Origin: Mucilaginibacter phyllosphaerae
GTDB taxonomy: Bacteria > Bacteroidota > Bacteroidia > Sphingobacteriales > Sphingobacteriaceae
Assembly (NCBI RefSeq): GCF_004378255.1
Contig: NZ_SNQG01000001.1
Location: forward strand, 186,001 to 250,000
Direction: 5' to 3'
DNA length: 64,000 bases
Made by a program: the position numbers and the translations under genes
Part shown: positions 28,924-39,800 of the stretch, one piece after another
How the letters are laid out: each line of letters starts with the position of its first letter
Numbering within the stretch: position 1 is the stretch's first letter
The notes under the pieces: model-generated
What the model was told of the DNA's origin: nothing
The model's input: the letters and a program-made list of their open reading frames with translations, nothing else
Databases searched by the model: none

Positions 28924-30051
28924 TTATATTTTTATGTAGATCTTTTTCCTGTCGAGCGTATAGCCAACCAGCCAGCATAATAACATATAGCACAAGGCAA
29001 AAACCAATGTACCCAAAGCACCGGGGAATACACGCTGATAGAATACCTGGTTAACCCAATCGTAAAAACTAAGGCCTGGCTTAACCCAAATCACCTGCAA
29101 CACAGTCAATAGCAACTCGGATAGCAAATAAATAGCCAGCGAATTGCGGCCGAAAACCAGGAAAAAATTGTTTGTACCTGTAAACTTTTTCAGCTCAATA
29201 ACGTAGATCAGGATACCGATGATCGCCAGATCAAGCCCGATAGTGAGTAAAGTAAAAGTGCTTGTCCATAATTTTTTAGCAAACGGGAAAAATTGCCCCC
29301 AAAACAAAGCTATACCAATTAACAAAGCCCCTGCTATTAACAGTTTAGCAACCGACTCATAATTGCGCCCCTTTTTTTGAATGTAAGCGCCTGTAAGGTA
29401 GCCCGCAATTACGTTTACTATTGCCGGCAGGGTGCTTAGTAACCCTTCCGGATCAAATGCAATAGGGCCACCTTTATCATGATATAGATGCGCATTGCCC
29501 ATAATCAGAATATCTAATTTGGTGCCGGCATTACCCAGCATAGTAAGTTGTTTACCTGGCTCGCCAAGCAGTACTAAAAACACCCAGTAACCGGCCAAAA
29601 GAACTATAGATATAATAACAGCTGTTTGTTTGGTACAATAATGTACAATGAGTGCGCCAAAAAAGTAACAGATGGCTATACGCTGTAAAACACCCATAAT
29701 ACGGGTTTTAGCCAACGGATTGAAAACCCATGTACCAGCCTCGCGGTGCACAAAAGGAAACCAATACATCAAATAGCCTAAAAAAAATATAATAAAGGTA
29801 CGTTTGGCTATCTTTTTTAAAAAAGCACCATCACTGCCAAATTTATCTTTCGAAAAACTAAGCGCATTGCCAACGGCAAATAAAAAAGATGGAAATACGA
29901 GGTCGGTTGGGGTAAAACCGAACCAGGCGGCATGGTCAAGCGGCGCCCATTGCAAGGCGCCTGAGCCCGGCGCATTCACAATAATCATGAAGCAGATCGT
30001 CATTCCCCTAAATACGTCGAGCGTTATAAATCTGTTATTAGCTAAAGCCAT
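28924..30051 (-). CDS. HGSNAT-like multi-pass membrane acetyltransferase (DUF5009/DUF1624 type)
   Basis: A 375-residue inner-membrane protein with about ten hydrophobic segments. The N-terminus has LDVFRGMTICFMIIVNAPG, then H40 in LDHAAWFGFTPTDLVFPSF. This H-x2-W-x-G-x-T-x2-DLVFP block is the hallmark of the family of human heparan-alpha-glucosaminide N-acetyltransferase, where the His carries the acetyl group across the membrane (from memory of the family). Its place between GH35 (19 nt upstream) and GH92 (8 nt downstream), with GH89 in the same operon, suggests acetylation of a sugar amine in the periplasm before GH89 acts. The substrate is not proven; many Bacteroidota homologues are untested. 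Confidence 0.82.
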   Translation of the reverse strand: MALANNRFITLDVFRGMTICFMIIVNAPGSGALQWAPLDHAAWFGFTPTDLVFPSFLFAVGNALSFSKDKFGSDGAFLKKIAKRTFIIFFLGYLMYWFPFVHREAGTWVFNPLAKTRIMGVLQRIAICYFFGALIVHYCTKQTAVIISIVLLAGYWVFLVLLGEPGKQLTMLGNAGTKLDILIMGNAHLYHDKGGPIAFDPEGLLSTLPAIVNVIAGYLTGAYIQKKGRNYESVAKLLIAGALLIGIALFWGQFFPFAKKLWTSTFTLLTIGLDLAIIGILIYVIELKKFTGTNNFFLVFGRNSLAIYLLSELLLTVLQVIWVKPGLSFYDWVNQVFYQRVFPGALGTLVFALCYMLLCWLVGYTLDRKKIYIKI

Positions 30052-30070
30052 AGCATTATATGTGTTAATC

Positions 30071-33016
30071 TTATTTTCCTTCGAGCGAATAAATTACCCT
30101 TGAGGCCTGTTTTTCTAATTGTATGCTCACCATACCGGGGCGTTTGCCGTTTTCATCATAAATCACCAATTGGTTTGAACCGGGTATTAACCAGCAAGAT
30201 GGAATATACATACCTATATCCCCTATCTTTTCGGGATAGCGGCCCAGGTTATGGCCGTTAACCCATACCGACCCATAACTTAACCCATCGGTGTGCACCC
30301 GCCAGATCAACTCTTTACCCTTAGCGGCAGGTAATACAAATGCCGAGCGGTACAATTGCGGACCTGTATAAACCGTGCCGACAAACAATTTCTTCCATCC
30401 CCGCTGATCAGCAATATTACCGGGGCCGCCAAGCATTTTCCAGCCTCTTACGGTTGTGGCTTTGCCGATACTGTTGATCTTTACCGGCTGATCAATGCCT
30501 CCTTCGTTTGAGTGATTGGATACAAAAATGGTAAGCCTTACCGGCTTTTGCAGTATTTCGGCATTATTCACTTCCACTTTAAAAGGCGAATTCCACCCGT
30601 TGTGGGATGCAACCTGCCTGCCATTAATAAAAACAATAGCGTCCTCATCAACACTTTTAAAGCTGATGGTTAGTTTGGATATTGCCCCTGCCTGTACCGG
30701 GATAATGGTTTCAAACCAGCCGTAACCTTCCTGCTTATTAAATGCATCGTCGCCAATGTTATACTTTTGCCAGTTTACAGTATCTGATTGGGGGATGCCA
30801 TTCTTCACCTCTCCCGCCCCGTGGGCTTTCTTAAAATACCAATTCTGAAGGGTAGAAATAAAAGGGCCGCCCTTTTTTATGCTCACCGGCCCGGAGATCC
30901 CTTTGGGGTCGACATCTGTAATAGCGCCGGTGTAGGCAGCCAGTTTATCCCGGCCGTCATGCGCGGTAAAAATCGCCAGCGTGTGCTTCCCCCTTTTTAA
31001 AGGTAATGATAGTTCACTATCCGCTATCTTCCAGCTCGCCACTTTCACCCCGTCTACAAAAGCTATTGCGCGGCCGCCTCCAGCAATTTGTAAGGTATAT
31101 TTACCGTTTAACGGAATATTTAAATGCGTACGATACCAGGCATCTGCTGTTAAATTACCATCGGCACCCATTTGTAAAGGATTGGCAGATGCAAACCACT
31201 TACTATCGTTAAAATTACCAGTAGCGTAAACCGCGGCATTTTTGTGCTGCCAGGGGGATAAGATAAGCTTCGAAGGTACTTTTAAATTAGGCTGATGAAT
31301 ACTTTTTAATACTACCGAGGCCTTTTCGGTATATAGCATCGCATCACTCATACTTAAACCTGCTAAAGGCTGCTCTGCCTCAAACTGAACACGGTTATTT
31401 TTCACAACCACATCCCCTAAGTACGATGGACCACTTACGATTGCGTTTGCATCTGCGACTTCGGTCGCCCAGGTTTTATCCATACCTGCGGCGTCGGCAA
31501 TCAGCACACGAATACGTTTATCGCCAACTTCAAAAATATATTCTTTTTCGAAGCCCGGCTTATTTTCGGTTTGCAAAATAACAGATTGCCCATTAACGCT
31601 AAAGCGCTGTTTTCCTTTAGTAAAAATTGCGTTCTGTACTGTTTCAAAATTCAACAAAGCTTTGCCGCCTTCAGGTACCTCCACTAAAATTGTGGCGGTA
31701 TTGCCCTGTTTAAATAGGCCATAAATCCGCGTAAGCGCCCATTTAAGCTTTACTTTATCGTTGATATGATAATTATGAACAAGTGGATAGATCTCTCCGG
31801 CTGATAGTTTAAGGTGCGCAGCAGGTAATTTTGCATCAACTACAATAGATTTTTCCATCACGGTATTCCCCGGATTATCTAAAAATATCACTTCACCGGC
31901 ATCGCTTTTACGCGCTGTTATTTTTAATGTGGTATCAGCAAGCAGGCTCTTATAAGCAGCTGTTGCATCTGTACCATCGGCCAAAACATCCTGAAAACTG
32001 CGGGCAAAAAAACCAGCTCGTTTAAAGGCAAAATAAATGGGCCGCAGGTCCCCGGCCTGGCCTACGGCTGCACCATAATCATATGAAGCCGCATCTTCAT
32101 CATTATTGCTGTAATTGAAGTTGGAACCACCGTGCGCCATATAGTAATTGTAACCGCCGCCGCCATGCGCTATTATTTTCCAAGTGCGCCGGGCATAAAC
32201 AGCTGAATCGGCTGGCTTGGCACCATACTGGGAATACCAAACACTCCAAAACTCGGTAGAGAACCATGGGTTAGGCCGGGCGGCATCATCCAGCGTACCA
32301 TCTCCTGCCGGGTCGCTGGCGTGGTGCAGGCCGCTAAAAAAGTATGGTACCTGCAAGCCCTGGGCTAATGCTTTGCTTTGCAAACGCTTAAAGTAATTAT
32401 TGGGTACAGCCGTGCCCCAGCCATCGTTATGTTCATTCTCCAGCTGAACTATAATGACCGGGCCGCCCCTATTAATTTGCTGCTTACATACAATAGGCAG
32501 CAGCTTATCAAAATAGCGGTCGACATATTTCACGAAGGCCTCATTATCCTCCCGAACGCGTAACCCGGGTTTAAACTTTAGCCATAAAGGGTAACCACCC
32601 AGGTCCCACTCGGCACAGTAATAAGGCCCTACCCTAACAATAGCGTACAGATCCAATTGTTTTACAAGATCCAGAAACCTGTTCAGATCATGGTCGCCTG
32701 TAAACACAAACTTCCCTTCATGCGGTTCGTGGAAGTTCCATAAAGTATAGATCTCTACACAATTAAACCCGGCACGTTTTAGCCGCAACAACCTGTCGTA
32801 CCATAGCTGCTGAGGTACCCGGGCATACTCTAAACCTGCTGAAACTAAAAAGGTGGGTTTCCCATTAATTAAAAATCCCTTTTTATTAAAATTAATAAAA
32901 GATTTAGCAGCTGCATGCGGCGGGAAGATATGATCGTTTATTGCCTGAGATCTTGCTTTGTTGATACCAATTGTACACCCCAGTAAAAGTAAAAAGCTGT
33001 AGATACTAACTTTCAT
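30071..33016 (-). CDS. GH35 beta-galactosidase with C-terminal sandwich domains
   Basis: A 981-residue exo-beta-galactosidase in the periplasm or at the surface. A signal peptide (1-24) precedes the GH35 barrel with FLINGKPTFLVSAGLEYARV, GPYYCAEWDLGGYPLWL (130-146), acid/base E195 in VQLENEHNDGW and nucleophile E255 in FSTEFWSVWY. The C-terminal 600 residues are beta-sandwich jelly-roll domains, the last of the GBD type found in GH2/GH35 (GSVWVNGHNLGRYPEKIGDI). It lies 2 nt after GH89 and 19 nt before the acetyltransferase, in a tight operon. Confidence 0.94.
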   Translation of the reverse strand: MKVSIYSFLLLLGCTIGINKARSQAINDHIFPPHAAAKSFINFNKKGFLINGKPTFLVSAGLEYARVPQQLWYDRLLRLKRAGFNCVEIYTLWNFHEPHEGKFVFTGDHDLNRFLDLVKQLDLYAIVRVGPYYCAEWDLGGYPLWLKFKPGLRVREDNEAFVKYVDRYFDKLLPIVCKQQINRGGPVIIVQLENEHNDGWGTAVPNNYFKRLQSKALAQGLQVPYFFSGLHHASDPAGDGTLDDAARPNPWFSTEFWSVWYSQYGAKPADSAVYARRTWKIIAHGGGGYNYYMAHGGSNFNYSNNDEDAASYDYGAAVGQAGDLRPIYFAFKRAGFFARSFQDVLADGTDATAAYKSLLADTTLKITARKSDAGEVIFLDNPGNTVMEKSIVVDAKLPAAHLKLSAGEIYPLVHNYHINDKVKLKWALTRIYGLFKQGNTATILVEVPEGGKALLNFETVQNAIFTKGKQRFSVNGQSVILQTENKPGFEKEYIFEVGDKRIRVLIADAAGMDKTWATEVADANAIVSGPSYLGDVVVKNNRVQFEAEQPLAGLSMSDAMLYTEKASVVLKSIHQPNLKVPSKLILSPWQHKNAAVYATGNFNDSKWFASANPLQMGADGNLTADAWYRTHLNIPLNGKYTLQIAGGGRAIAFVDGVKVASWKIADSELSLPLKRGKHTLAIFTAHDGRDKLAAYTGAITDVDPKGISGPVSIKKGGPFISTLQNWYFKKAHGAGEVKNGIPQSDTVNWQKYNIGDDAFNKQEGYGWFETIIPVQAGAISKLTISFKSVDEDAIVFINGRQVASHNGWNSPFKVEVNNAEILQKPVRLTIFVSNHSNEGGIDQPVKINSIGKATTVRGWKMLGGPGNIADQRGWKKLFVGTVYTGPQLYRSAFVLPAAKGKELIWRVHTDGLSYGSVWVNGHNLGRYPEKIGDIGMYIPSCWLIPGSNQLVIYDENGKRPGMVSIQLEKQASRVIYSLEGK

Positions 33017-33018
33017 AC

Positions 33019-35220
33019 TTATTGCTGATAAATCTGTTGAATAGTGTTATGATACTTATCGTAAAGCGTTTTAGCTGTTGCTAAAGCGTTACCTTTTGTT
33101 GTAGCCGGGTAAGCATTATCGTGTTTGTTTACCCATTGCCATTCCCAATCTTTTACCTGCTTTATAAAGGCATCGTTATCAAATGCTGTGCCCTTAGCCA
33201 GCGAGTTATTTAACTGACCGATAAACAACTCCCATCGTGGCCTGTAAAAGCCATTGATAAGCCCTGCCCACTGCCTGTTAGCATATTCGCGCAAGCCGCT
33301 TTCCTTATCGCCCCAAAGTGTAATCAAATTACGGGCATTCAATTCGTACAGGTTCTTTTCTTTATCGGTGATGCCGTTTGCCCTGGCTTCGCTTATCCAT
33401 TTGCCTAATAAAAAGTCTTTTCGGGTGCTTAACAGCGCATCCATATCGGTCATCAATTCCAAAAACGCCTTGCTGTAACGATTAAAAGCAACCTTATCTT
33501 TTTGCTGATAAGCCAGTGCCATTTTTTGCTGCAGCGGGCCGGCGTAATTAGCCAGCACCTGGCGACTAACATCCACCACATCATATTCAAAACCATCGCT
33601 TTTTTGCAGGCTGTCGGCAGCGTTTATAAACAGGCCCCAGGCACGCAGTAATTCTGCCGGGTTATAATCCAGCCGGGTTAATACCCTATCTATACTTTTT
33701 TTAAGCGTAGGCCGCGCCACAATGATCGATTCCTGGCCGCCCTCTGTCAGCCCACCCGAATAAACTGTATTTAACAAAATATGCCATGCCTGGTTAACCT
33801 GAGTATTGGTTTGGCCATAGCGTCTTTGGGCATAATTAATCAGCCATTTATCCACATCTATTGGGGTATCTGTCCAAACGTTTTCCAGCATCAGGGCAAA
33901 CAGCGCGGGGTTTTGTTCAATTCCTTCGGGAGTGATGCCTATACCCCGCATATTTTTTGATTCGGGGTCGTGCAGGGCTATGGCAGGGTCGGCAGCTACA
34001 TGGCGCATACGGCCAAACAGGCTGATGTTGCCGCCAAAGTTTTGAAGCATGCTCCAGATCCACGGTTTACCGTAATAAGCTTCGGTACGGTTCCAAACGG
34101 GGTGTGCATCACTGTACAGATCCAGCACAATCATTTGTTCATTAGGTACTGCATTCAGCAATGCCTTTATCTGCTGCGGCTGCCAGAATTTGTTGTTGTA
34201 ATGAAACATCCAACCCTGCATTACCCATATGGCTTCAGGATCGGCAGCGGCCATAGAATTAAAAACCTTTTTACTCATGCCATCCAGATAAGTAGAATCA
34301 TTGGTTGGCGGCACATTCTCGTTAAATGTATCTGCCGAATAAAAATGATCTGTTCCGAATTCTTTGGTTTGTGCTTCTATATATTTTTTACCAATGGTTT
34401 CAAACAAGGGGTCGTCCGGGTCCAGAATAAATACATCCGGGAAACCGGCATCCCAGTTGGTTCTTTTAACTTTGGCATTTGGGAACTTATCTTTAAAGGA
34501 TGGCGGCACGTGCCCTGTAAATGAGGACAATACAGGTTTCATCCCAAAAGAGCGTTCGCGTGCCAGGATCTTTTTCTGCAGATCTTTATGCGAATCCATC
34601 CAATGCTGTGGCAGCGGCCCACCCCAGGCATCAATATTACCCATCCAAAACCACGAAAAATATGCCGGGCCGCAAAAAAAGTCATCCAGTTGCTTATTGC
34701 TAAACCCCATGCTTTTATACACATTTTGCCAAACGGCTTCTTCGCCGGTGATAGCTAAAGGTAAGTTAATGCCATTAAGGGCCATCCAATCTATTTCTTT
34801 TTGCCAGCGTTCCCAGTCCCACCAGGCCATGGTATAATTGAATGTGCAATAATTTAAGTAATAACGGTACTGGTAAGGTGTTACCTTATGCACCCTGGCT
34901 GTTACCGGGGGCAAGCTTGCGGGTAAATTAAGGTTGGTGCCATTCCAGCCAATGTCACACAATCCGTACGTTTTAAGATAATAATTTAATGCCGATGCTA
35001 CCGACAAACCATTATTACCGCGCAACACAATCTTATCATCACGCCTATCCACTTCAAAGGCATCCTTACCATTATCAGGCGGTATGGCCTCTATAATAAA
35101 TGAACCCGATCTGCCGGGGATCACCCGCTCTATAAATGCTACCGAGGCCTTTTGATCTACCTGCGCCATTGTTTGCAGGCTTATCAATAACATAAAAAAC
35201 GCAAAGAAACACTTTCTCAT
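33019..35220 (-). CDS. GH89 alpha-N-acetylglucosaminidase (NAGLU family)
   Basis: This enzyme removes terminal alpha-linked N-acetylglucosamine. A signal peptide (1-20, ending QTMAQ) precedes the NAGLU N-domain (about 24-105), the barrel (115-450) and a helical C-domain. Signatures are NYTMAWWDWERWQKEIDWMA, GINLPLAITGEEAVW and YSADTFNENVPP with predicted acid/base E301, then GITPEGIEQNP with E432, probably the second catalytic Glu. Its 733 residues match the human lysosomal enzyme (about 740) and lack the extra binding modules seen in some gut bacteria. It is the first enzyme gene after susD, from which it is separated by a hairpin. Confidence 0.94.
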   Translation of the reverse strand: MRKCFFAFFMLLISLQTMAQVDQKASVAFIERVIPGRSGSFIIEAIPPDNGKDAFEVDRRDDKIVLRGNNGLSVASALNYYLKTYGLCDIGWNGTNLNLPASLPPVTARVHKVTPYQYRYYLNYCTFNYTMAWWDWERWQKEIDWMALNGINLPLAITGEEAVWQNVYKSMGFSNKQLDDFFCGPAYFSWFWMGNIDAWGGPLPQHWMDSHKDLQKKILARERSFGMKPVLSSFTGHVPPSFKDKFPNAKVKRTNWDAGFPDVFILDPDDPLFETIGKKYIEAQTKEFGTDHFYSADTFNENVPPTNDSTYLDGMSKKVFNSMAAADPEAIWVMQGWMFHYNNKFWQPQQIKALLNAVPNEQMIVLDLYSDAHPVWNRTEAYYGKPWIWSMLQNFGGNISLFGRMRHVAADPAIALHDPESKNMRGIGITPEGIEQNPALFALMLENVWTDTPIDVDKWLINYAQRRYGQTNTQVNQAWHILLNTVYSGGLTEGGQESIIVARPTLKKSIDRVLTRLDYNPAELLRAWGLFINAADSLQKSDGFEYDVVDVSRQVLANYAGPLQQKMALAYQQKDKVAFNRYSKAFLELMTDMDALLSTRKDFLLGKWISEARANGITDKEKNLYELNARNLITLWGDKESGLREYANRQWAGLINGFYRPRWELFIGQLNNSLAKGTAFDNDAFIKQVKDWEWQWVNKHDNAYPATTKGNALATAKTLYDKYHNTIQQIYQQ

Positions 35221-35276
35221 CTATCAGTTCATTTTAAATTTACGACACATAATTGTATCGCGGATAATTACAAAAA

Positions 35277-35324
35277 TGCCGGTAGCCAGAATAAAGCTTT
35301 ATAAACTTATTTCTGTTACCGGCA
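35277..35324 (-). terminator. Hairpin between PUL III susD and GH89 (partial terminator or attenuator)
   Basis: TGCCGGTA (35277-35284) and TACCGGCA (35317-35324) form an 8-bp stem, extended past a mismatch by CAGA/TCTG. On the minus strand it begins 17 nt after the susD stop and is followed at once by TTTTTG, as in an intrinsic terminator. The enzyme genes continue downstream with no obvious new promoter, so it may set a higher level of susC/susD mRNA than of enzyme mRNA. Confidence 0.6.
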
Positions 35325-35340
35325 CCAGTGTGTATGTTAT

Positions 35341-36816
35341 TTAAAAGTTGGGGTTTTGTATCAAAACGCCTTTACTTTTATCAATCTCTACCTGTGGAAT
35401 AGGGAAGTAATAGTTTTTAGGGCGTACAAATGTTACGGTTTTATTTTGGTCTATCGGAGCCTTTGAAACTGCCAGGTTATAAATTGCGGCGATATCAACA
35501 ATCTTGGCCTTGTCCCAACGCATCAGGTCCTGGTGGCGCTGATCTTCGCCCGCCAGTTCTACACGGCGCTCGTGGATTAACTCTTTCATGCCCGCCCCCA
35601 CAACCGGTGGTAAAGCTGCCGAAGCGCGTCGCCTGATCTGGTTGATGATAGCATCACCTGCACCCGCGCCCTGCGTACGGATAAGTGCCTCGGCAACCAG
35701 CAGATAAATATCTGCCGAACGCATTAACGGCACCGCAAAGGTGTGGTCTACACCGCCACCTGCTGCCTGCGTGTTAAATACCGCATATTTTTTAAACGCA
35801 AAACCGGTTGCAGACAAATCTGGTGTAAAGGTGGTTAAGCCATTGCCATCGCCCAGGTCAACCTTGTCCCCAACAGTTAATAATGTAGCTTGCTTACGTG
35901 GGTCATTAGCCTCAAATTCGTTAGATAAGCCCTGTAAAGGCTGGCTAAAGCCGTAACCACCCCAGGCCCGCGGGATGTAGTAAATGGTAAAATCATTCTG
36001 CACCACGTTTTGTAACGCCTGGATAGAAAAAAGTAATTCGGTGCTGCTTTCGTTTGCGCGGGTAAAGTTATCCTGGTAGTTTGCTGCCAGTGCATAGTTA
36101 CTGTTAGCAATAACTTTTTGGCCTGTTGCAATGGCTTCGGGTAATTTTTCCCAGTACATGTATAGCTTAGTTAATAAGCCCAGAGCTGTGCCTTTGCTTA
36201 CACGGCCACGATCTGTACCGCCGTAGCTTTCGGGCAGCAAATCAACTGCTTTTAACAGGTCGGCCTCTATTTGCTTGCGTACCTCTTCGATAGAAGATTT
36301 TGGGACATTGAAATTTTGCTTTGAATAATCGTCCTCGGTAATGATGGGTACATCGCCCTGGATGATCATTAAGCGCCAGTAACCAAAAGCGCGTAAAAAA
36401 TAAGCCTCGCCTAAACTGCGGTTCTTTACAGCCTCGGATATGGCAGTGATCTTGGGGATATTAATGATACAGTTGGTAGAGCGGTTGATCTCTTCATAAC
36501 GCCATTTCCACGGATACCGGATAGCCGCATTTGAAGCATCGTAAGTTAAGTTTTCAATTCCTTCGTCTTCACCGTGGTCGCCCGAGCGCCAGTAATCGTC
36601 AGATGGCACGTCGAAGGTTGTTTCGGCATGGCCGATGTAATCTTCTTCCTCTAACAGGCTATATATGCCGTTTACGGCATTAATTGCATCTTTTTCGTTC
36701 CTGAAGTAATTATCTGACGTGTAAACACCCTGTTGATCAAGATCAAGTGCTTTTTTACATGCGCTGTTAAATAACGCAAGCGCAATTACTGTATATATTA
36801 TTTTTTTCGATCTCAT
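35341..36816 (-). CDS. SusD/RagB-family glycan-binding lipoprotein (PUL III)
   Basis: A 491-residue surface lipoprotein with signal peptide ending FNSAC (Cys20) and then KKALDLDQQG. Typical segments are LGEAYFLRAFGYWRLMIIQG in the TPR-like part and RRVELAGEDQRHQDLMRWDK near the C-terminus, which ends in PKNYYFPIPQVEIDKSKG. It starts 4 nt after the susC stop, so translation of the two is tightly linked. The enzyme genes GH89, GH35 and GH92 lie downstream past a hairpin. The ligand may be a galactose-, mannose- and GlcNAc-containing glycan, judged only from these enzymes. Confidence 0.95.
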   Translation of the reverse strand: MRSKKIIYTVIALALFNSACKKALDLDQQGVYTSDNYFRNEKDAINAVNGIYSLLEEEDYIGHAETTFDVPSDDYWRSGDHGEDEGIENLTYDASNAAIRYPWKWRYEEINRSTNCIINIPKITAISEAVKNRSLGEAYFLRAFGYWRLMIIQGDVPIITEDDYSKQNFNVPKSSIEEVRKQIEADLLKAVDLLPESYGGTDRGRVSKGTALGLLTKLYMYWEKLPEAIATGQKVIANSNYALAANYQDNFTRANESSTELLFSIQALQNVVQNDFTIYYIPRAWGGYGFSQPLQGLSNEFEANDPRKQATLLTVGDKVDLGDGNGLTTFTPDLSATGFAFKKYAVFNTQAAGGGVDHTFAVPLMRSADIYLLVAEALIRTQGAGAGDAIINQIRRRASAALPPVVGAGMKELIHERRVELAGEDQRHQDLMRWDKAKIVDIAAIYNLAVSKAPIDQNKTVTFVRPKNYYFPIPQVEIDKSKGVLIQNPNF

Positions 36817-36820
36817 GATT

Positions 36821-39800
36821 TTATAATTTAACTGTTAAACCGAATGTAATGGTCCTTACCGCAGGATACTGCGCCACATCAACTCCTCTTTGAAGGTTAC
36901 CGGCAGTATAACCTAACTCCGGGGTGTATCCTTTATAATTGGTAATCATAAATACATTTTGGCTTGATGCATAAAGCCTTACACTGTTAAGTGATGCTTT
37001 TTTGCTCCACGCTAAAGGCAATGTGTAACCAAGTGTTACGTTTTTAAGGCTAAAGTAATTACCACTTTCTACAAACAGATCTGATGTGCGGTAATTATCG
37101 TTAGAACGGTCTAAAGACATACGCGGGATAGTGTTGCTGGTACCCGGCCCAGTCCACCTGGTTAAAGTTTCGGCATACATGTTAAACGGATAAGTTGGAT
37201 CGATACCCTGCATCCTGTCGGCATTATAAAGGCTTACACCAAATACACCTGTAAAGTTTGCAGATAGATCAAACCCATTGTAGGATACGCTGCCCTGTAA
37301 GCCTGTTACCACATTTGGATTCGGGTTGCCAAGAATAGCACGATCGCTGCCATCTATTAAACCATCTCCGTTTAAGTCAAGAAAACGTACATCGCCCGGT
37401 TTGATGTTTCCTTTGCGAGAATCATTTGCCAGTGCGGGGTCGCTATCAATTTCAGCTTGTGTTTGGTATAAACCGTTGGTTTTCCAGCCGTAAAAAGATG
37501 CGATAGGCTGGCCTTGGTAAGTCCTGGAGATTTCCTGGCTGGAACGGCCATACACCGTTGAGCCAACAAAAGTACCTTCGCCATTAAGCCTGGTTACCTT
37601 GTTTTTAATAAATGAGGCGTTTGCACCAACTGAATAGCGTACCTTATCGCCGCCCTGATAATTCAATTCTACTTCTACACCTTTATTATTCATTGCACCA
37701 ATATTTTGGGTAGGGATACCAACAGAACCTGCAGAACCTACTACCGGCGGGGCTATCAACATATCCTTAGTGTTTTTGTTAAACCAGGTTAATGTAGTGT
37801 TTAGCCTGTTATTTAAAAAACCGGCTTCTAAACTTATATTGGTCATTGCTGTTCTTTCCCAGGCAATATCCGGATTGGCAATTGTAGTTACAGCAGCGCC
37901 GCTTACACCGCTACCACCAAATACATAACCACCATTCTGATAGGTACTGCCGGTTTTTATTAAACTTAAATACTGGAATGGAGGAACACTTTGATTGCCT
38001 AATTCACCATAACCACCGGTTAGTTTTAAATTGCTTATCCAACTGATATTTTTGATAAATTGCTCGTTAGATAACCTCCATCCTAATGAGAAAGCTGGGA
38101 AATAACCCCATTGATTGCCCTTAGCAAACCTGGAAGAACCATCTGCACGGAAGGTTACCGTTGCCAGGAAGCGGCTGTCGAAATCATAAAACAACCTTGC
38201 AAAACCAGATTGCAAAGCAGACGGCTGAAACGGATAAGGTATGCTGGAATTAAATTGTGCATTACCTGTGTTTAGTACACGTTGATCCGGATCGGTATCA
38301 TCATAACCAATACGGGTTGCATTAAAGCCGTAATCTTTAAAGTTTTGGTAAGAATAACCACCTGTAAATGTTACGTGGCTTTTGCCAAAAACCTTATCAT
38401 AAGTAAGGAAAGTTTCCAGCAGTTGCGATGAGATCTCTTCTTCGGATTGTGTTAAGGCAGATGTTGGATTTTGCCTCACCTGATTTACATCAGCAATATT
38501 AAAATTATATCCGCGGTTTAAAGTACCGTCAAACGCATAGTTAACACGTAACTTCAATTCTTTTACAAAGCTGATCTCGGCAAAGGCATTGGCCAGGGCA
38601 CGATACTTTTTAGTGTACCTGTCTGCCTGCTGAATAGTAGAGTAAGGGCTGTTGATATCGCCCAGCTCCGAATTTGCTTTGGCCGTACCGTAAGTGCCAT
38701 CCTCATTAACCAGCGGAATTGCAGGGTTAAAGCGCAGGGCAGAAAAGATAAGGCCGGTTTGTGAGTTATTATTATCAAACCCATTGATCTCGCCGTAAGA
38801 TAATTGGATATTTTCGCCCAGTTTAAGCCAGGGTTTAATTTTATGCTCGGAATTAATACGTGTGCTTACCCGTTTAAAATCCGACTTATCTATGATTCCC
38901 TTCTCGTTATAAATAGAGGTAGAGAAATAGTAATTAGAAAACTCGTTACCACCCTGTATGTTGATATCCCCATTAGTGACACGGCCGGTGCCCAAAATGG
39001 CGCGTTGCCAATCTGTACGCTGTGTAGAATAATAACTGTTATTCCATAAGTCGTTAATGGCAACACCATCATTAGTGTAGCGTTCTCTTTTTAATTTATA
39101 CAGATCAGGCGCGGTTAGCAGGCTAAGGTATTTGGTAGGATTTGAGAAACCGTTGTAAAAATTAACCGTGGTATTTAGCTTTTGGTTATAACTGCCTTTT
39201 CTGGTAGTAACCAATACCACACCATTCGCTGCGCGGGTACCGTAAATAGCCGCCGATGATGCATCCTTTAAAATATCTACCGACGCAATATCATTGGGGT
39301 TGATATCGCTTAAGGCATCGGGGTTGCTGGTTGGTACCCCATCAATTACAATAAGCGGGTTGGCATCATTTGTAGTACCGGTACCACGGATACGAATGCT
39401 TGGCGCCGCACCCGGTGAACCATCATTACGCACAATGTTTACACCGCTTGCACGGCCCTCTAATGCCTGCGCTGCAGAACTTACCGGCAGGTTCTGAAAA
39501 TCGCTGCCTTTAACACTGGCTACCGAACCGGTAATATCAATTTTTTTACTGGTACCGTAACCCACTACCACCACCTCTTTAAGTGCCGATGGCAGTTCTT
39601 CCATCGTAATTGTTATAGGTTCGGTGCCGGTTATGTTAACCAGCTTTTTAACATAACCTATATAGGTAAGTTCCAATACACCGTTATCAGGCGCATTAAG
39701 GGTAAAGTTACCGTTAACATCGGTAGTGATACCAATAGTTGTTCCCTGTATCTTAACGCTAACGCCAATCAGCGGCTGGCCTGCTTTATCCACTACTTTA

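Noticed and set aside
33970..34837. Long plus-strand open frames (184 and 157 codons) opposite the GH89 gene
   Set aside because: They lie wholly inside a gene with clear catalytic motifs on the minus strand and show no domain of their own.
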